Source: Pseudomonadota bacterium
Lineage (GTDB): Bacteria; Pseudomonadota; Alphaproteobacteria; Rhodospirillales; Magnetospirillaceae
NCBI GenBank assembly: GCA_021781575.1
Contig: JAJXWP010000004.1
Coordinates: forward strand, 62,001 to 126,000
Direction of reading: 5' to 3'
Length of the DNA: 64,000 nt
Under the pieces are notes generated by a model. That model had not been told where the DNA came from. It saw only the letters and a program-made list of their open reading frames with translations, and did not search any database. Positions 18,036 through 25,822 of the stretch are shown here, piece after piece. The translations under genes and the position numbers were made by a program. The first letter of the stretch is position 1. The number at the start of each line of letters is the position of its first letter.

Positions 18036-18746
18036 ATGCCTGCAAATAGACATTTGTTTTCTGTATGGGCGCGCCAGCTCATTCTTTTACTTCCCATGGC
18101 TATTGCCGCCTGCAGCGCCACTCCAAGCCTCGACAATCCCCAAACACTGGCTTCACTGACGCAGGCGACGGCACCGAACGAATATCTGATCCAGCCGGGT
18201 GATACGCTGGACATCCGGTTCTTCTATAATCCCGAGCTCAACGAAACCCAGCAGGTACGCCCTGACGGCCGAATTTCCCTGCAGTTGGTCGGCGAGCAGG
18301 ACGTCGCCGGCCATACGCCAAAGGACGTCGAGAGCCTGCTGCGCAAGGAGTATTCACGAGAGCTCAAGCAGCCGGAGGTTGCCGTCATCATCCGCGGCTT
18401 CGGAGGCCAGCGCGCCTATGTGGACGGCGAGGTGACCCACCCCGGCGCGGTCGACCTGGCCGGCGGCATTACCGCCTTGCAGGCGCTCGCCGTGGTCGGC
18501 GGTGCGAAGACCACGAGCGACCTTCACGATGTCATCCTGATCCGCCGCGTCGACGGCAAACCGGTGGGGGTGAAGATCGATCTCGAGAACGCTCTCGAAA
18601 AGCCGAACGGCAACCAGGACATCCAGTTGCGGCCTTACGACATCGTCTATGTGCCGCGTTCGGCCATCGCCAATGTGAACACTTTCATCGACCAGTATTT
18701 CACCAAGAACCTGCCGATCCCCTTCTACTTCGGCTATGCGTTCTGA
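18036..18746 (+). CDS. Wza-like polysaccharide export lipoprotein
   Basis: The protein should form the outer-membrane channel for exopolysaccharide. The 236-residue product has a lipoprotein signal with the lipobox IAAC (Cys26), a poly-export domain (about residues 50-135; YLIQPGDTLDIRFFYNPELN and QVRPDGRISLQLVG) and one SLBB domain (about 137-215; AYVDGEVTHPGAVDL). It is shorter than E. coli Wza, with the size of the exosortase-associated EPS export proteins. It is 20 bp from the chain-length gene and probably in one operon with it. Confidence 0.9.
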   Translation: MPANRHLFSVWARQLILLLPMAIAACSATPSLDNPQTLASLTQATAPNEYLIQPGDTLDIRFFYNPELNETQQVRPDGRISLQLVGEQDVAGHTPKDVESLLRKEYSRELKQPEVAVIIRGFGGQRAYVDGEVTHPGAVDLAGGITALQALAVVGGAKTTSDLHDVILIRRVDGKPVGVKIDLENALEKPNGNQDIQLRPYDIVYVPRSAIANVNTFIDQYFTKNLPIPFYFGYAF

Positions 18747-18766
18747 CCGGCGCGGAGAGCGAGGAG

Positions 18767-20104
18767 ATGCAGATTCTCCGTGCAATGGCCGAGGCTCTTT
18801 TCCGCCAAAGAGCCGTCTTCTGGGTCTTGTCGCTGGGCGCGCTGGCGATAGCCGGCGCCGCCTCGCTTCTGGTCCCGCCGGCATGGCGGTCCTCCGCCCT
18901 CGTCGCCGCGCCGCAGGACTTCGCGGACCCGGCCGGCATCGGCCTGCTGGCCAGCACCGACCTGCACCGCCAGGTCGTGGCGCGGATCGGCGCGGACCAA
19001 CTCTACCCGGGCCTGGACCCGGAAGCCGCCGTGGACGCCTTCGGCCGCCACCTGCGAGCCTCCCATCGCCGGGAAAATACCTTCGAGGTCACCTATGACG
19101 GTCGGACCTCCGCGCTGGCCGTCGCCGCCCTGCAGGCGGCCTTGTCGCTAATGGCCGAACAGAACGCCCATTTGCAGGCCGCGGCCAGGGACGCGACATT
19201 GGACCGACAGGCCGAGATCCTGAAGGGCATCCGAGACGCGGCGCGGCAGCAGCTCGACGCCTACCGCCAGGAGAACAACCTGGACGGTGTCGCCGACCGG
19301 CGCCAGCAGCTATTGCAGCAGAAGGCCGAGATGGCGACTCAGCTGAAACAGACGGTCAATACCCAGGCCGACCTGACGGCGCGTATGCGCGCCCTGCGGG
19401 GGCAGATGGACCAATTGCCGACGGCCACCGACGCCCCACCCCCTCCCGACGACTCGTCGAGCCGGGAGAAGGTTATCGACGAAGCCAAGGGCCGCCTCCT
19501 CGAACTGCAGCTGAAGGAGCAGGAGCTGCTGTCGAAATATACTGAAACCAGCCAGTTCGTCGTCACCGTCCGCCACGAGATCGCGCAGGTCAAGGCCTTC
19601 CTCGGCGAGATGGCGCCGGCCACCGGCCATCACGACAAGCGAACAGCGAACGATGCCTATGTCGAGCTGTCGAGACGCATGGTCAACGCCGAGAACCAGA
19701 TGGCGGGCGTCACCGAACGCCGCGCCGCCTTGGAAACCCAATTGGCGGAGGTCGACCAGCGGCTGGGCGACATGGACGACAGCGACCAGGATCTCCACCG
19801 CCTCGAGCGAGCGGCCGCCGAAGCCGAGGGTAATCTCGGTCGCTTTGAGGAAGCGCGGCGAAACCATGCCGCGGAAGCCGATCGCTCCCGTGGCATGACA
19901 ATCATCGCACAGCCGACGGCACCGTCCCGGCCGCTTCGCCCTGATCCGACCCTCTATTTCGGGCTGGCGGCAGGCTTCGGGCTGCTGCTCGGCCTCGGTG
20001 GGGCCGTCCTGGCGCAGCTGCTCTCGGCGACATTCGGCACGCCCAGCGACGTCGAGCGGCGGCTCGGGCTGCCGGTTCTGGCGGCCCTGCCGATCAAGTC
20101 ATAG
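18767..20104 (+). CDS. Wzz/GumC-like polysaccharide chain-length protein
   Basis: The 445-residue product has an N-terminal membrane segment (about 18-37), a long periplasmic part with coiled coils (about 120-200 and 230-385) and a C-terminal membrane segment (about 400-425) preceded by the Pro-rich AQPTAPSRPLRPDP, typical of Wzz/Wzc N-terminal proteins that control chain length. The cytoplasmic kinase domain of fused Wzc proteins is absent; a separate kinase-like protein is encoded two genes downstream. It lies between the export gene and the ATPase gene with gaps of 20 and 17 bp. Confidence 0.88.
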   Translation: MQILRAMAEALFRQRAVFWVLSLGALAIAGAASLLVPPAWRSSALVAAPQDFADPAGIGLLASTDLHRQVVARIGADQLYPGLDPEAAVDAFGRHLRASHRRENTFEVTYDGRTSALAVAALQAALSLMAEQNAHLQAAARDATLDRQAEILKGIRDAARQQLDAYRQENNLDGVADRRQQLLQQKAEMATQLKQTVNTQADLTARMRALRGQMDQLPTATDAPPPPDDSSSREKVIDEAKGRLLELQLKEQELLSKYTETSQFVVTVRHEIAQVKAFLGEMAPATGHHDKRTANDAYVELSRRMVNAENQMAGVTERRAALETQLAEVDQRLGDMDDSDQDLHRLERAAAEAEGNLGRFEEARRNHAAEADRSRGMTIIAQPTAPSRPLRPDPTLYFGLAAGFGLLLGLGGAVLAQLLSATFGTPSDVERRLGLPVLAALPIKS

Positions 20105-20121
20105 CTGGAGCGCCGGACAAG

Positions 20122-21762
20122 ATGTATCGCGAGTTCTACCGCCTGTCGGACGAGCCTTTCCGCGTCACGCCGGATCCCGACTTCCTGTTTCTCGCCCCGC
20201 AATACAAGGAGGCGTTGGCGGCGATCGTCTACGGTATCGCCAAACGCAAGGGCTTCGTGTGCATTACCGGGGAAGTCGGCGTCGGCAAGACCACCATCCT
20301 GCGGTCCTATCTCAACACCGTCGAAGATCAGGCGCTGACTTTTGTATACGTCTTCAACCCGAAGGTATCATTCGCCATCCTGATGCGGACGATCCTGCGC
20401 GATCTCGGCCAGCCCACCCAGGGTGAAGTGCCGGAACTGGTCGAGCGCCTGCATGAGCACCTGATCACCTGCTATCGGGCCAAGAAGACGGTCGTCCTGT
20501 TCGTCGACGAAGCGCAGAACATGCCGATGGAGACCATCGAGAACCTGCGCATGCTGTCCAACCTCGAAACCTCGACCGACAAGCTGATCCAAATCATCCT
20601 TGTCGGTCAGCCGGAACTCGACGAACTGCTGTCCCGGCCCCAACTGCGGCAGCTGAAGACCCGGATCGTCGTCCGCGCCAAGCTGGGCCCATTGGGCAAG
20701 GCCGACAGCCTGGCCTATATCCGTCACCGCCTGAACCGCGTCGCCTGCGATGACCGCGCAATCTTCACCGATCGGGCGATGGGCCTCATCATCAAGGAGG
20801 CGCGCGGCATTCCTCGCATCATCAATATCCTGTGCGATGCGGCATTGATTACCGGTTTCGGTTATCGCGTCCGCCCGATTCCGCCGAAAGTGGTGCGCGA
20901 AGTGATCCGCGACACCTTCGGCTCCGGCCAGCAGCGCATATCGCGCCGCTGGATCGCCGGTGCGGGCCTTGCCGCCGCCGCATTTGCCGGCGTTGGCCTG
21001 TGGCTGGCCGGCCCGGACGGGGGACACCGGCCCGGTGACGATCCCATCGCCGATCTCATCATCTCGACCGAAAAGACCGGCATCCCGGCCGAGAAGGGGC
21101 GCGCGGCGGCCCCGGCCAAGGCCGGCGAGCGGCACACCGCGTCCGCCAAGGCATCGTCACCGCCGGCTTCTCCGCCCGTCCGACCAGAGGCCGCCGCCCA
21201 GGGCTCCGAGAGCCCGCAAGCCTTCAACCCGGCCGACGAGGCGCCCGATGCCGGCTCCGACCTGGTCCGCCTGGCTGCTCCCCTGCCGAAGCGAAGTCCG
21301 CCACCGCCTGCCGCCACGCCGGTTCCACCGGCGGAACCGCCTCAGACCGAAGCCCGTGCCCAACTGGAGCCTCCCAATCCACCCGGCGCGGGGAGTCCGG
21401 AAATCGGGCCAGGGCGGCGGGCGTCGGCGCAAGAAGCGCCGCCATCGGGTCAACCGGAACCGCCGCCAAAGTCCGGGTCGCCAAAGTCCTGGCCGCCTGT
21501 GTCCGAGCCGCCGGTGTCCGAGCCGCCGGTGTCCGGCCAAGGCCGTCTCCGCTCGGTAAAGGTGAAGCCTGGGGACACCCTGTCAAAGCTGTCGCAGGAT
21601 GTTTACGGAACGGCGGACACCGGCGTACTGGGCCAGTTGCAGCGAGCCAATCCGAATATTACCGACATCGACCGCCTCTATGTCGGCCAGGTGATCTCCT
21701 TCCCGCCCCTGGCCGAAGGAACTTCGGGCGATCAGGAGGCCGCCTTGCGGAAACCCCGATGA
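20122..21762 (+). CDS. ExeA-like AAA ATPase with membrane segment and C-terminal LysM
   Basis: The 546-residue product begins with MYREFYRLSDEPFRVTPDPD, the signature of the exosortase-associated/ExeA ATPase group. Walker A GEVGVGKTT is at residues 50-58, Walker B VVLFVDEAQN at 124-133 and a conserved Arg-rich sensor region around 180-230. A membrane segment (about 277-296) is followed by a Pro-rich linker of about 190 residues and a LysM domain (about 495-538; KPGDTLSKLSQDVYG). So the ATPase is cytoplasmic and the LysM is periplasmic, presumably bound to peptidoglycan. The linker has a short PPVSE repeat. It overlaps the next gene by 4 bases. Confidence 0.88.
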   Translation: MYREFYRLSDEPFRVTPDPDFLFLAPQYKEALAAIVYGIAKRKGFVCITGEVGVGKTTILRSYLNTVEDQALTFVYVFNPKVSFAILMRTILRDLGQPTQGEVPELVERLHEHLITCYRAKKTVVLFVDEAQNMPMETIENLRMLSNLETSTDKLIQIILVGQPELDELLSRPQLRQLKTRIVVRAKLGPLGKADSLAYIRHRLNRVACDDRAIFTDRAMGLIIKEARGIPRIINILCDAALITGFGYRVRPIPPKVVREVIRDTFGSGQQRISRRWIAGAGLAAAAFAGVGLWLAGPDGGHRPGDDPIADLIISTEKTGIPAEKGRAAAPAKAGERHTASAKASSPPASPPVRPEAAAQGSESPQAFNPADEAPDAGSDLVRLAAPLPKRSPPPPAATPVPPAEPPQTEARAQLEPPNPPGAGSPEIGPGRRASAQEAPPSGQPEPPPKSGSPKSWPPVSEPPVSEPPVSGQGRLRSVKVKPGDTLSKLSQDVYGTADTGVLGQLQRANPNITDIDRLYVGQVISFPPLAEGTSGDQEAALRKPR

Positions 21763-22448
21763 GCCGCCTTTACGATGCCCTGAAGAGCGCGCAGGCGACC
21801 CTGCCAACGGCCGCGCTGCCGTTGCGTGCCCAACAGCCGGTCGCGGACGGGGCGATCCTGCGCCTTGCCCAGGCCATCGACAGCCGCCTGTTCGATCGGC
21901 CGCGGCGAGTCATCCAGGTCATCGGCTGCACGTCGGCGGAAGATGCCGCCGGTGTGGTCCGTCGCCTGGCCAACCTGTCGGTCCTGGCCTTGCGCCGTAC
22001 GACCATGGTTTTGGACTGCGGGGCTCCGCCCGTTGCGGCCAAGCCGACGGCCGGCCACCCGGCGATTGCCGGCCTGCCCCCGCTTCCGGCCTTCGAGCCG
22101 TCGGCCCCGCCGCTGGCCGGGGAGGAGCGTCCCTTCACCACCGGGCGGCTCCTGGAACTGACCGAGGGCGCCAGCATCGCGCCGCAGAAGCTCCGTGCCT
22201 TGTGGCGGCAATTGCGCGAGGCCCATGACCTGGTGCTGATCGATTCGCCGCCGGTCAGCGATCCGGTCGGATTGGCCGTGGCGCCGACAGTGGATGGGGT
22301 GATCCTTGTCCTCGAGGCCGACAAGACACGCGTGACCACCGCTCGGACGGCCCGCGAAACTCTGATCGGCGGCGGAGCCAATCTGATCGGAGTGGTCCTC
22401 GATAAACGCCGTTACCGGGTACCCCGCTTTCTGTGGGAGCTATTGTGA
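21759..22448 (+). CDS. BY-kinase-like (CpsD/CapB fold) protein without Walker A
   Basis: The 229-residue product has the size and context of the tyrosine autokinases that pair with Wzz-like proteins. Walker B-like LVLIDSPPVSDPVGLAVAP is intact and followed by DGVILVLEADKTR. However, the P-loop position reads IGCTSAEDAAGV in place of a GEGKT-type motif, the Walker A' strand ends VLDCG in place of DxD, and the tail has only one Tyr instead of a Tyr cluster. It is therefore probably not an active ATP-dependent kinase, and may act as a structural partner of the upstream Wzz-like protein. Its last 9 bases overlap the convergent asparagine-synthase-like gene. Confidence 0.75.
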   Translation: MSRLYDALKSAQATLPTAALPLRAQQPVADGAILRLAQAIDSRLFDRPRRVIQVIGCTSAEDAAGVVRRLANLSVLALRRTTMVLDCGAPPVAAKPTAGHPAIAGLPPLPAFEPSAPPLAGEERPFTTGRLLELTEGASIAPQKLRALWRQLREAHDLVLIDSPPVSDPVGLAVAPTVDGVILVLEADKTRVTTARTARETLIGGGANLIGVVLDKRRYRVPRFLWELL

Positions 22449-24386
22449 GAGGGAGACCGCGTCGGCTGCCTCGATGCGGACATCTCCCGGCGTTTCCAGC
22501 CCCAGCAGATCGGCCCACTGGGCAAGCACCAGCAGGGACCAAAGCCGGCGGTGGTGATCGCGCCGACCGTCGCGGTGCTCCCGCAGCAAACCGCTGCACG
22601 CCTGGCGATCGAGCAGCCCGGAATTGAACAGCCCGCCATGGCGGATGGTATCCTCGAAGATTTCCCCCAATGCGCCGCGGAACCACCGGCTGGCCAGCGG
22701 CTCGGCCGACCGGCGAGGCGTCTCGACGAGTTGGGAAGACGGCAGCAGGCCCTGCAACGCCCGCATCAGCAGATCTTTGGGCCGCCCGGCCGGGGCCCGC
22801 TCAGCGCTTGGAATGGCCAAGGCGTAATCGATCAGCGCGTCATCGAGGAACGGCAGACGAGACTCGACCGAGTGCGCCATGGTCATGCGGTCGAACGCCA
22901 TCAACTGCCGCTCGGGCACTGTGCTCAGCGTCTCGATGAACGCAAGGGCGCCGAGGTCGTCAGCCCTCAGCCAACCCGGCATGCTCCGGCACAACCGGGC
23001 GATGCCCTCGACCGGAATACAATGACGGCCAAGCCATTTGAACTCCGCTCCCAGGACCGAGGCCGGATCGGCAAACAACGGGTCCAGGCCGGGGCAAGGC
23101 CGTTCATTTCGCCCCGCTCGCCGCAAACCCGGGCTGTCGGCATGCCGGCCGACCGAAGCCCGCAGGGAGTTCAGCAGGCGCCGGCTGAAATTCCGGCCGA
23201 TGGCCGGCAGCGCCCCCCACAGGCTGCGGCGGCCGGGTCGCTGGCGGGCCACCAGATCGCTGCCCAGCAGCACCGTCGGCGCGCCGACGCTGGCCAAGCC
23301 CACCGTCAGGCCGTTATTCGACATGGCACGCGCCAGCCACCAGAGACCCGCCGATTCCGGCTCGGCCAGCGGCTCATCCACCGCCTTTACATAGTCGCCA
23401 AGACAAGCCGTCATCTGGCCCTCGCCAGGCGCCACCGGGGCCAGCCGCAAGCCGACCGCCGAGGCCGCCGCTTCGAGCGATGCCGCGACATCGTCACCGA
23501 GGATCAGAGCATCCACCGAGCGACCCAGCAGGCGCGCCATTGACGCGCCCATCGCCAGGGATTCCGGTTCGCCGTCCAGGATGGCGGCGACCGGCAGATC
23601 TGCCGAGAGGCGGTCGGCGATCGCCGAGTCCAGCAGGATGCGCAGGTTGTTTTCGTGATGTTCGGGCGACAGCGCCCGCACGGCAGCCGAACGGCGCTCA
23701 TCGCGGCACGGCCCCCACCAAGCCATCGGGTGCACGCGATTGCCGCGTTCAACCACCAATGCCTCGCCCGGCCCCAGCTTGTGAATACCGTCGAGCAGCG
23801 TATTGGGGGCCAGCACGAATCCTTGCGCCAGGAATTCCGGCAATCGCTCGACGGCAAGACGCCGCGGCATGGGCAACGACTGGATCAGCACCTTCGCTTC
23901 ACTGGCGAAGGCGAGCATGGTTTCGCTCCTGGTCCAGTAGAGGGGGCGCTCGCCTAAGCGATCGCGGGCGAGGACCAGGCGGTGCCGCGGCGCATCCCAC
24001 AACGCCAGCGCGAAACTGCCGTGCATATGGTCGAGGAAGGACAAACCATATTGTTCGTAGGCGTGGACCGCCACCTCGCCGGCTGCGTCGCTGCGGAACT
24101 GATGGCCGTCGACCCGCAGCGAATGGCGCAATGCCCGGTGATTGCCGATGTCGCCATCGAGCACCGTCCACACATCCTCGTTTTCGCTGATGAACGGTAC
24201 TCCGGCCAACGCCTCGCTTTCCTGGCGGAGCGGTCGGCACCCGCCCAGGACCATGCGGCCGCTGGCCGAGCGCCGCAATCCTCGGTCATCGGGCCCCCGG
24301 CGGCCCAGCAGATCCAGCATCCGCTCCACCCGCCGGGCGTCCGCCCGAGCCCGGGTGAAGCTGAAAATTCCTGCGACCCCACCCAT
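22440..24386 (-). CDS. Asparagine-synthase-like protein with both active sites degenerate
   Basis: The 648-residue product has the two-domain layout of glutamine-dependent asparagine synthases (residues about 1-190 class II amidotransferase; 220-620 ATP pyrophosphatase). Folding landmarks are kept: RGPDDRG, GSFALALWD, LARDRLGERPLYW, FASEAK, and late on FDRMTMAHSVESRLPFLD. The catalytic ones are not: the N-terminus is MGGVAG, so the Cys2 nucleophile is Gly; the NGEIYN position is DGDIGN; and the SGGxDS loop is DGEPES. Neither glutaminase nor adenylation chemistry is expected. The position next to EPS genes recalls the amidotransferase of exosortase loci. The ATG at 24386 replaces a longer open frame that lacks similarity. 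Confidence 0.8.
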   Translation of the reverse strand: MGGVAGIFSFTRARADARRVERMLDLLGRRGPDDRGLRRSASGRMVLGGCRPLRQESEALAGVPFISENEDVWTVLDGDIGNHRALRHSLRVDGHQFRSDAAGEVAVHAYEQYGLSFLDHMHGSFALALWDAPRHRLVLARDRLGERPLYWTRSETMLAFASEAKVLIQSLPMPRRLAVERLPEFLAQGFVLAPNTLLDGIHKLGPGEALVVERGNRVHPMAWWGPCRDERRSAAVRALSPEHHENNLRILLDSAIADRLSADLPVAAILDGEPESLAMGASMARLLGRSVDALILGDDVAASLEAAASAVGLRLAPVAPGEGQMTACLGDYVKAVDEPLAEPESAGLWWLARAMSNNGLTVGLASVGAPTVLLGSDLVARQRPGRRSLWGALPAIGRNFSRRLLNSLRASVGRHADSPGLRRAGRNERPCPGLDPLFADPASVLGAEFKWLGRHCIPVEGIARLCRSMPGWLRADDLGALAFIETLSTVPERQLMAFDRMTMAHSVESRLPFLDDALIDYALAIPSAERAPAGRPKDLLMRALQGLLPSSQLVETPRRSAEPLASRWFRGALGEIFEDTIRHGGLFNSGLLDRQACSGLLREHRDGRRDHHRRLWSLLVLAQWADLLGLETPGDVRIEAADAVSLSQ

Positions 24387-24535
24387 GCTCACCGCCCTCC
24401 CAATCGGACGCCTCTTCTTGAACTGGAGTCTCTGCCCGCTTCGTCCAGTCGCAAACCGTGCATGGGAGGTATGCGGCGAGATGAGGCGAGCATTTCCTGT
24501 TGACGGTTCGTTCGGCGCGGGATTAGCACACGGCC

Positions 24536-25162
24536 ATGGCATACGCGATCAAGGAAATCTTCTACTCGCTGCAGGGCGAAGGCGCCCGAACAGGGCGCCC
24601 GGCCGTCTTCTGCCGGTTCGCCGGCTGCAATCTGTGGTCGGGGCGCGAGGCCGATCGACCGGCCGCCGTCTGCGGCTTTTGCGATACCGATTTTGTCGGT
24701 GCCGATGCTGGGCGGTTCTCTTCGGCCGATGATCTGGCGACGGCGGTGGCCGGCCACTGGCCGGCGGTTGCCGGCGGCCGCCCCTATGTGGTGTGCACCG
24801 GCGGCGAGCCGTTGCTGCAACTCGATGGGCCATTGTGCGATGCGTTCCATCGCGTCGGTTTCGAGGTCGGCGTCGAAACCAACGGCACCCGCCCGCGGCC
24901 GCCCGGAATCGACTGGCTGTGCGTCAGCCCAAAAGCAGGTGCGCCGCTGGAGTTGACCGCCGGCGACGAGTTGAAACTGGTGTTCCCGCAAGCCGGAGCG
25001 GCGCCGGAAGCATTCGCCGGGCTGTCATTCCGCCATTTCTTCCTGCAACCGATGGACGGCCCCGAGCAACTGGCCAATAGGCGTGCCGCCATCTCCTATT
25101 GCCTGGCAAATCCGCAGTGGCACCTCGGCCTGCAAATGCATAAGGTCGTGGGCCTGCGATAG
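24536..25162 (+). CDS. queE: 7-carboxy-7-deazaguanine synthase QueE
   Basis: QueE is a radical SAM enzyme that contracts 6-carboxytetrahydropterin to 7-carboxy-7-deazaguanine in queuosine (preQ0) synthesis. The 208-residue product begins IKEIFYSLQGEGARTGRP, and its iron-sulfur Cys are C31, C46 and C49, in the C-x14-C-x2-C spacing of the Burkholderia-type enzyme. TGGEPLLQ and VETNGT are SAM-site motifs. It is followed by queD after 129 bp, so the two pathway steps are in reverse enzymatic order but adjacent. Confidence 0.95.
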   Translation: MAYAIKEIFYSLQGEGARTGRPAVFCRFAGCNLWSGREADRPAAVCGFCDTDFVGADAGRFSSADDLATAVAGHWPAVAGGRPYVVCTGGEPLLQLDGPLCDAFHRVGFEVGVETNGTRPRPPGIDWLCVSPKAGAPLELTAGDELKLVFPQAGAAPEAFAGLSFRHFFLQPMDGPEQLANRRAAISYCLANPQWHLGLQMHKVVGLR

Positions 25163-25291
25163 CTTAATCTTTTGCGCCATCCTGAGCAGAGCGAATGATC
25201 TTGCGGAGCCACGGAGATCCCCTCCATCGGGGGCTTCTCCCGATCCCCGCGACGCTCCGATTCCGGTCGACGGGATGGCAAGGGGAGGCCC
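25163..25291. repeat. Dispersed-repeat-like spacer between queE and queD
   Basis: The spacer contains CATCCTGAGCAGAGCGAATG followed by ATCTTGCGG (about 25180-25208), which resembles a repeat widely scattered in proteobacterial genomes, and a hairpin-forming block CCCTCCATCGGGGG. No promoter or riboswitch for queD is evident. The assignment rests on resemblance only. Confidence 0.3.
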
Positions 25292-25822
25292 ATGACCAGT
25301 TTCACCGTCACCCGGCAGATTGCCATCGACGCCGGCCACCGGGTCATGACCCATGGTTCGAAATGCCGGCATTTGCACGGCCACCGCTATACCATCGAAG
25401 CCACCTGCACCTCGGCGCATCTACAGGCGAACGGCGAACAGTCGGATATGGTGCTCGACTTCGGCTTCCTGAAAGAGGAAATGCTGGCGGTGATCGACGG
25501 CCCTTGTGACCATGGCTTTCTCGCCCATGTCGACGATACAGAATTGCTTGCCATGTTCCGGCCGGAGACGACGGATGCCGAGCGGTGGCTGGCCTCCATC
25601 CGCGCCGCCGTCGCCGAGCGAGGCTACTGCCTGACCACGGCAACGCGGCTGGCAACCAAACTCTATGTTCTGGACGCCAATCCAACGGCCGAACAGCTCT
25701 GCCGCCACTGGTTCAGCCGTCTGAAGCCGCTGGTCGAGCGGCGTAGCGGCGGGTTGGCGCTGCTCGGGGAAGTAGTGGTGTGGGAAACGCCCAACTGCCG
25801 GGCCAGTTACGCCGCACCATGA
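25292..25822 (+). CDS. queD: 6-carboxytetrahydropterin synthase QueD
   Basis: QueD converts dihydroneopterin triphosphate to 6-carboxytetrahydropterin, the substrate of QueE. The 176-residue product has the zinc ligands H16, H29 and H31 (DAGHR, LHGHRY) with Cys25 between them as the likely catalytic Cys. The N-terminal half carries MVLDFGFLKEEM, and PTAEQLCRHWF lies in the C-terminal part. It is longer than E. coli QueD because of an insert around residues 75-115. Its TGA overlaps the first ATG of the hrpB frame. Confidence 0.93.
   Translation: MTSFTVTRQIAIDAGHRVMTHGSKCRHLHGHRYTIEATCTSAHLQANGEQSDMVLDFGFLKEEMLAVIDGPCDHGFLAHVDDTELLAMFRPETTDAERWLASIRAAVAERGYCLTTATRLATKLYVLDANPTAEQLCRHWFSRLKPLVERRSGGLALLGEVVVWETPNCRASYAAP

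Noticed and set aside
24387-25291. A preQ1 riboswitch near queE or queD
   Set aside because: The gaps before queE (149 bp) and queD (129 bp) show no recognisable aptamer; the queD spacer looks like a dispersed repeat.
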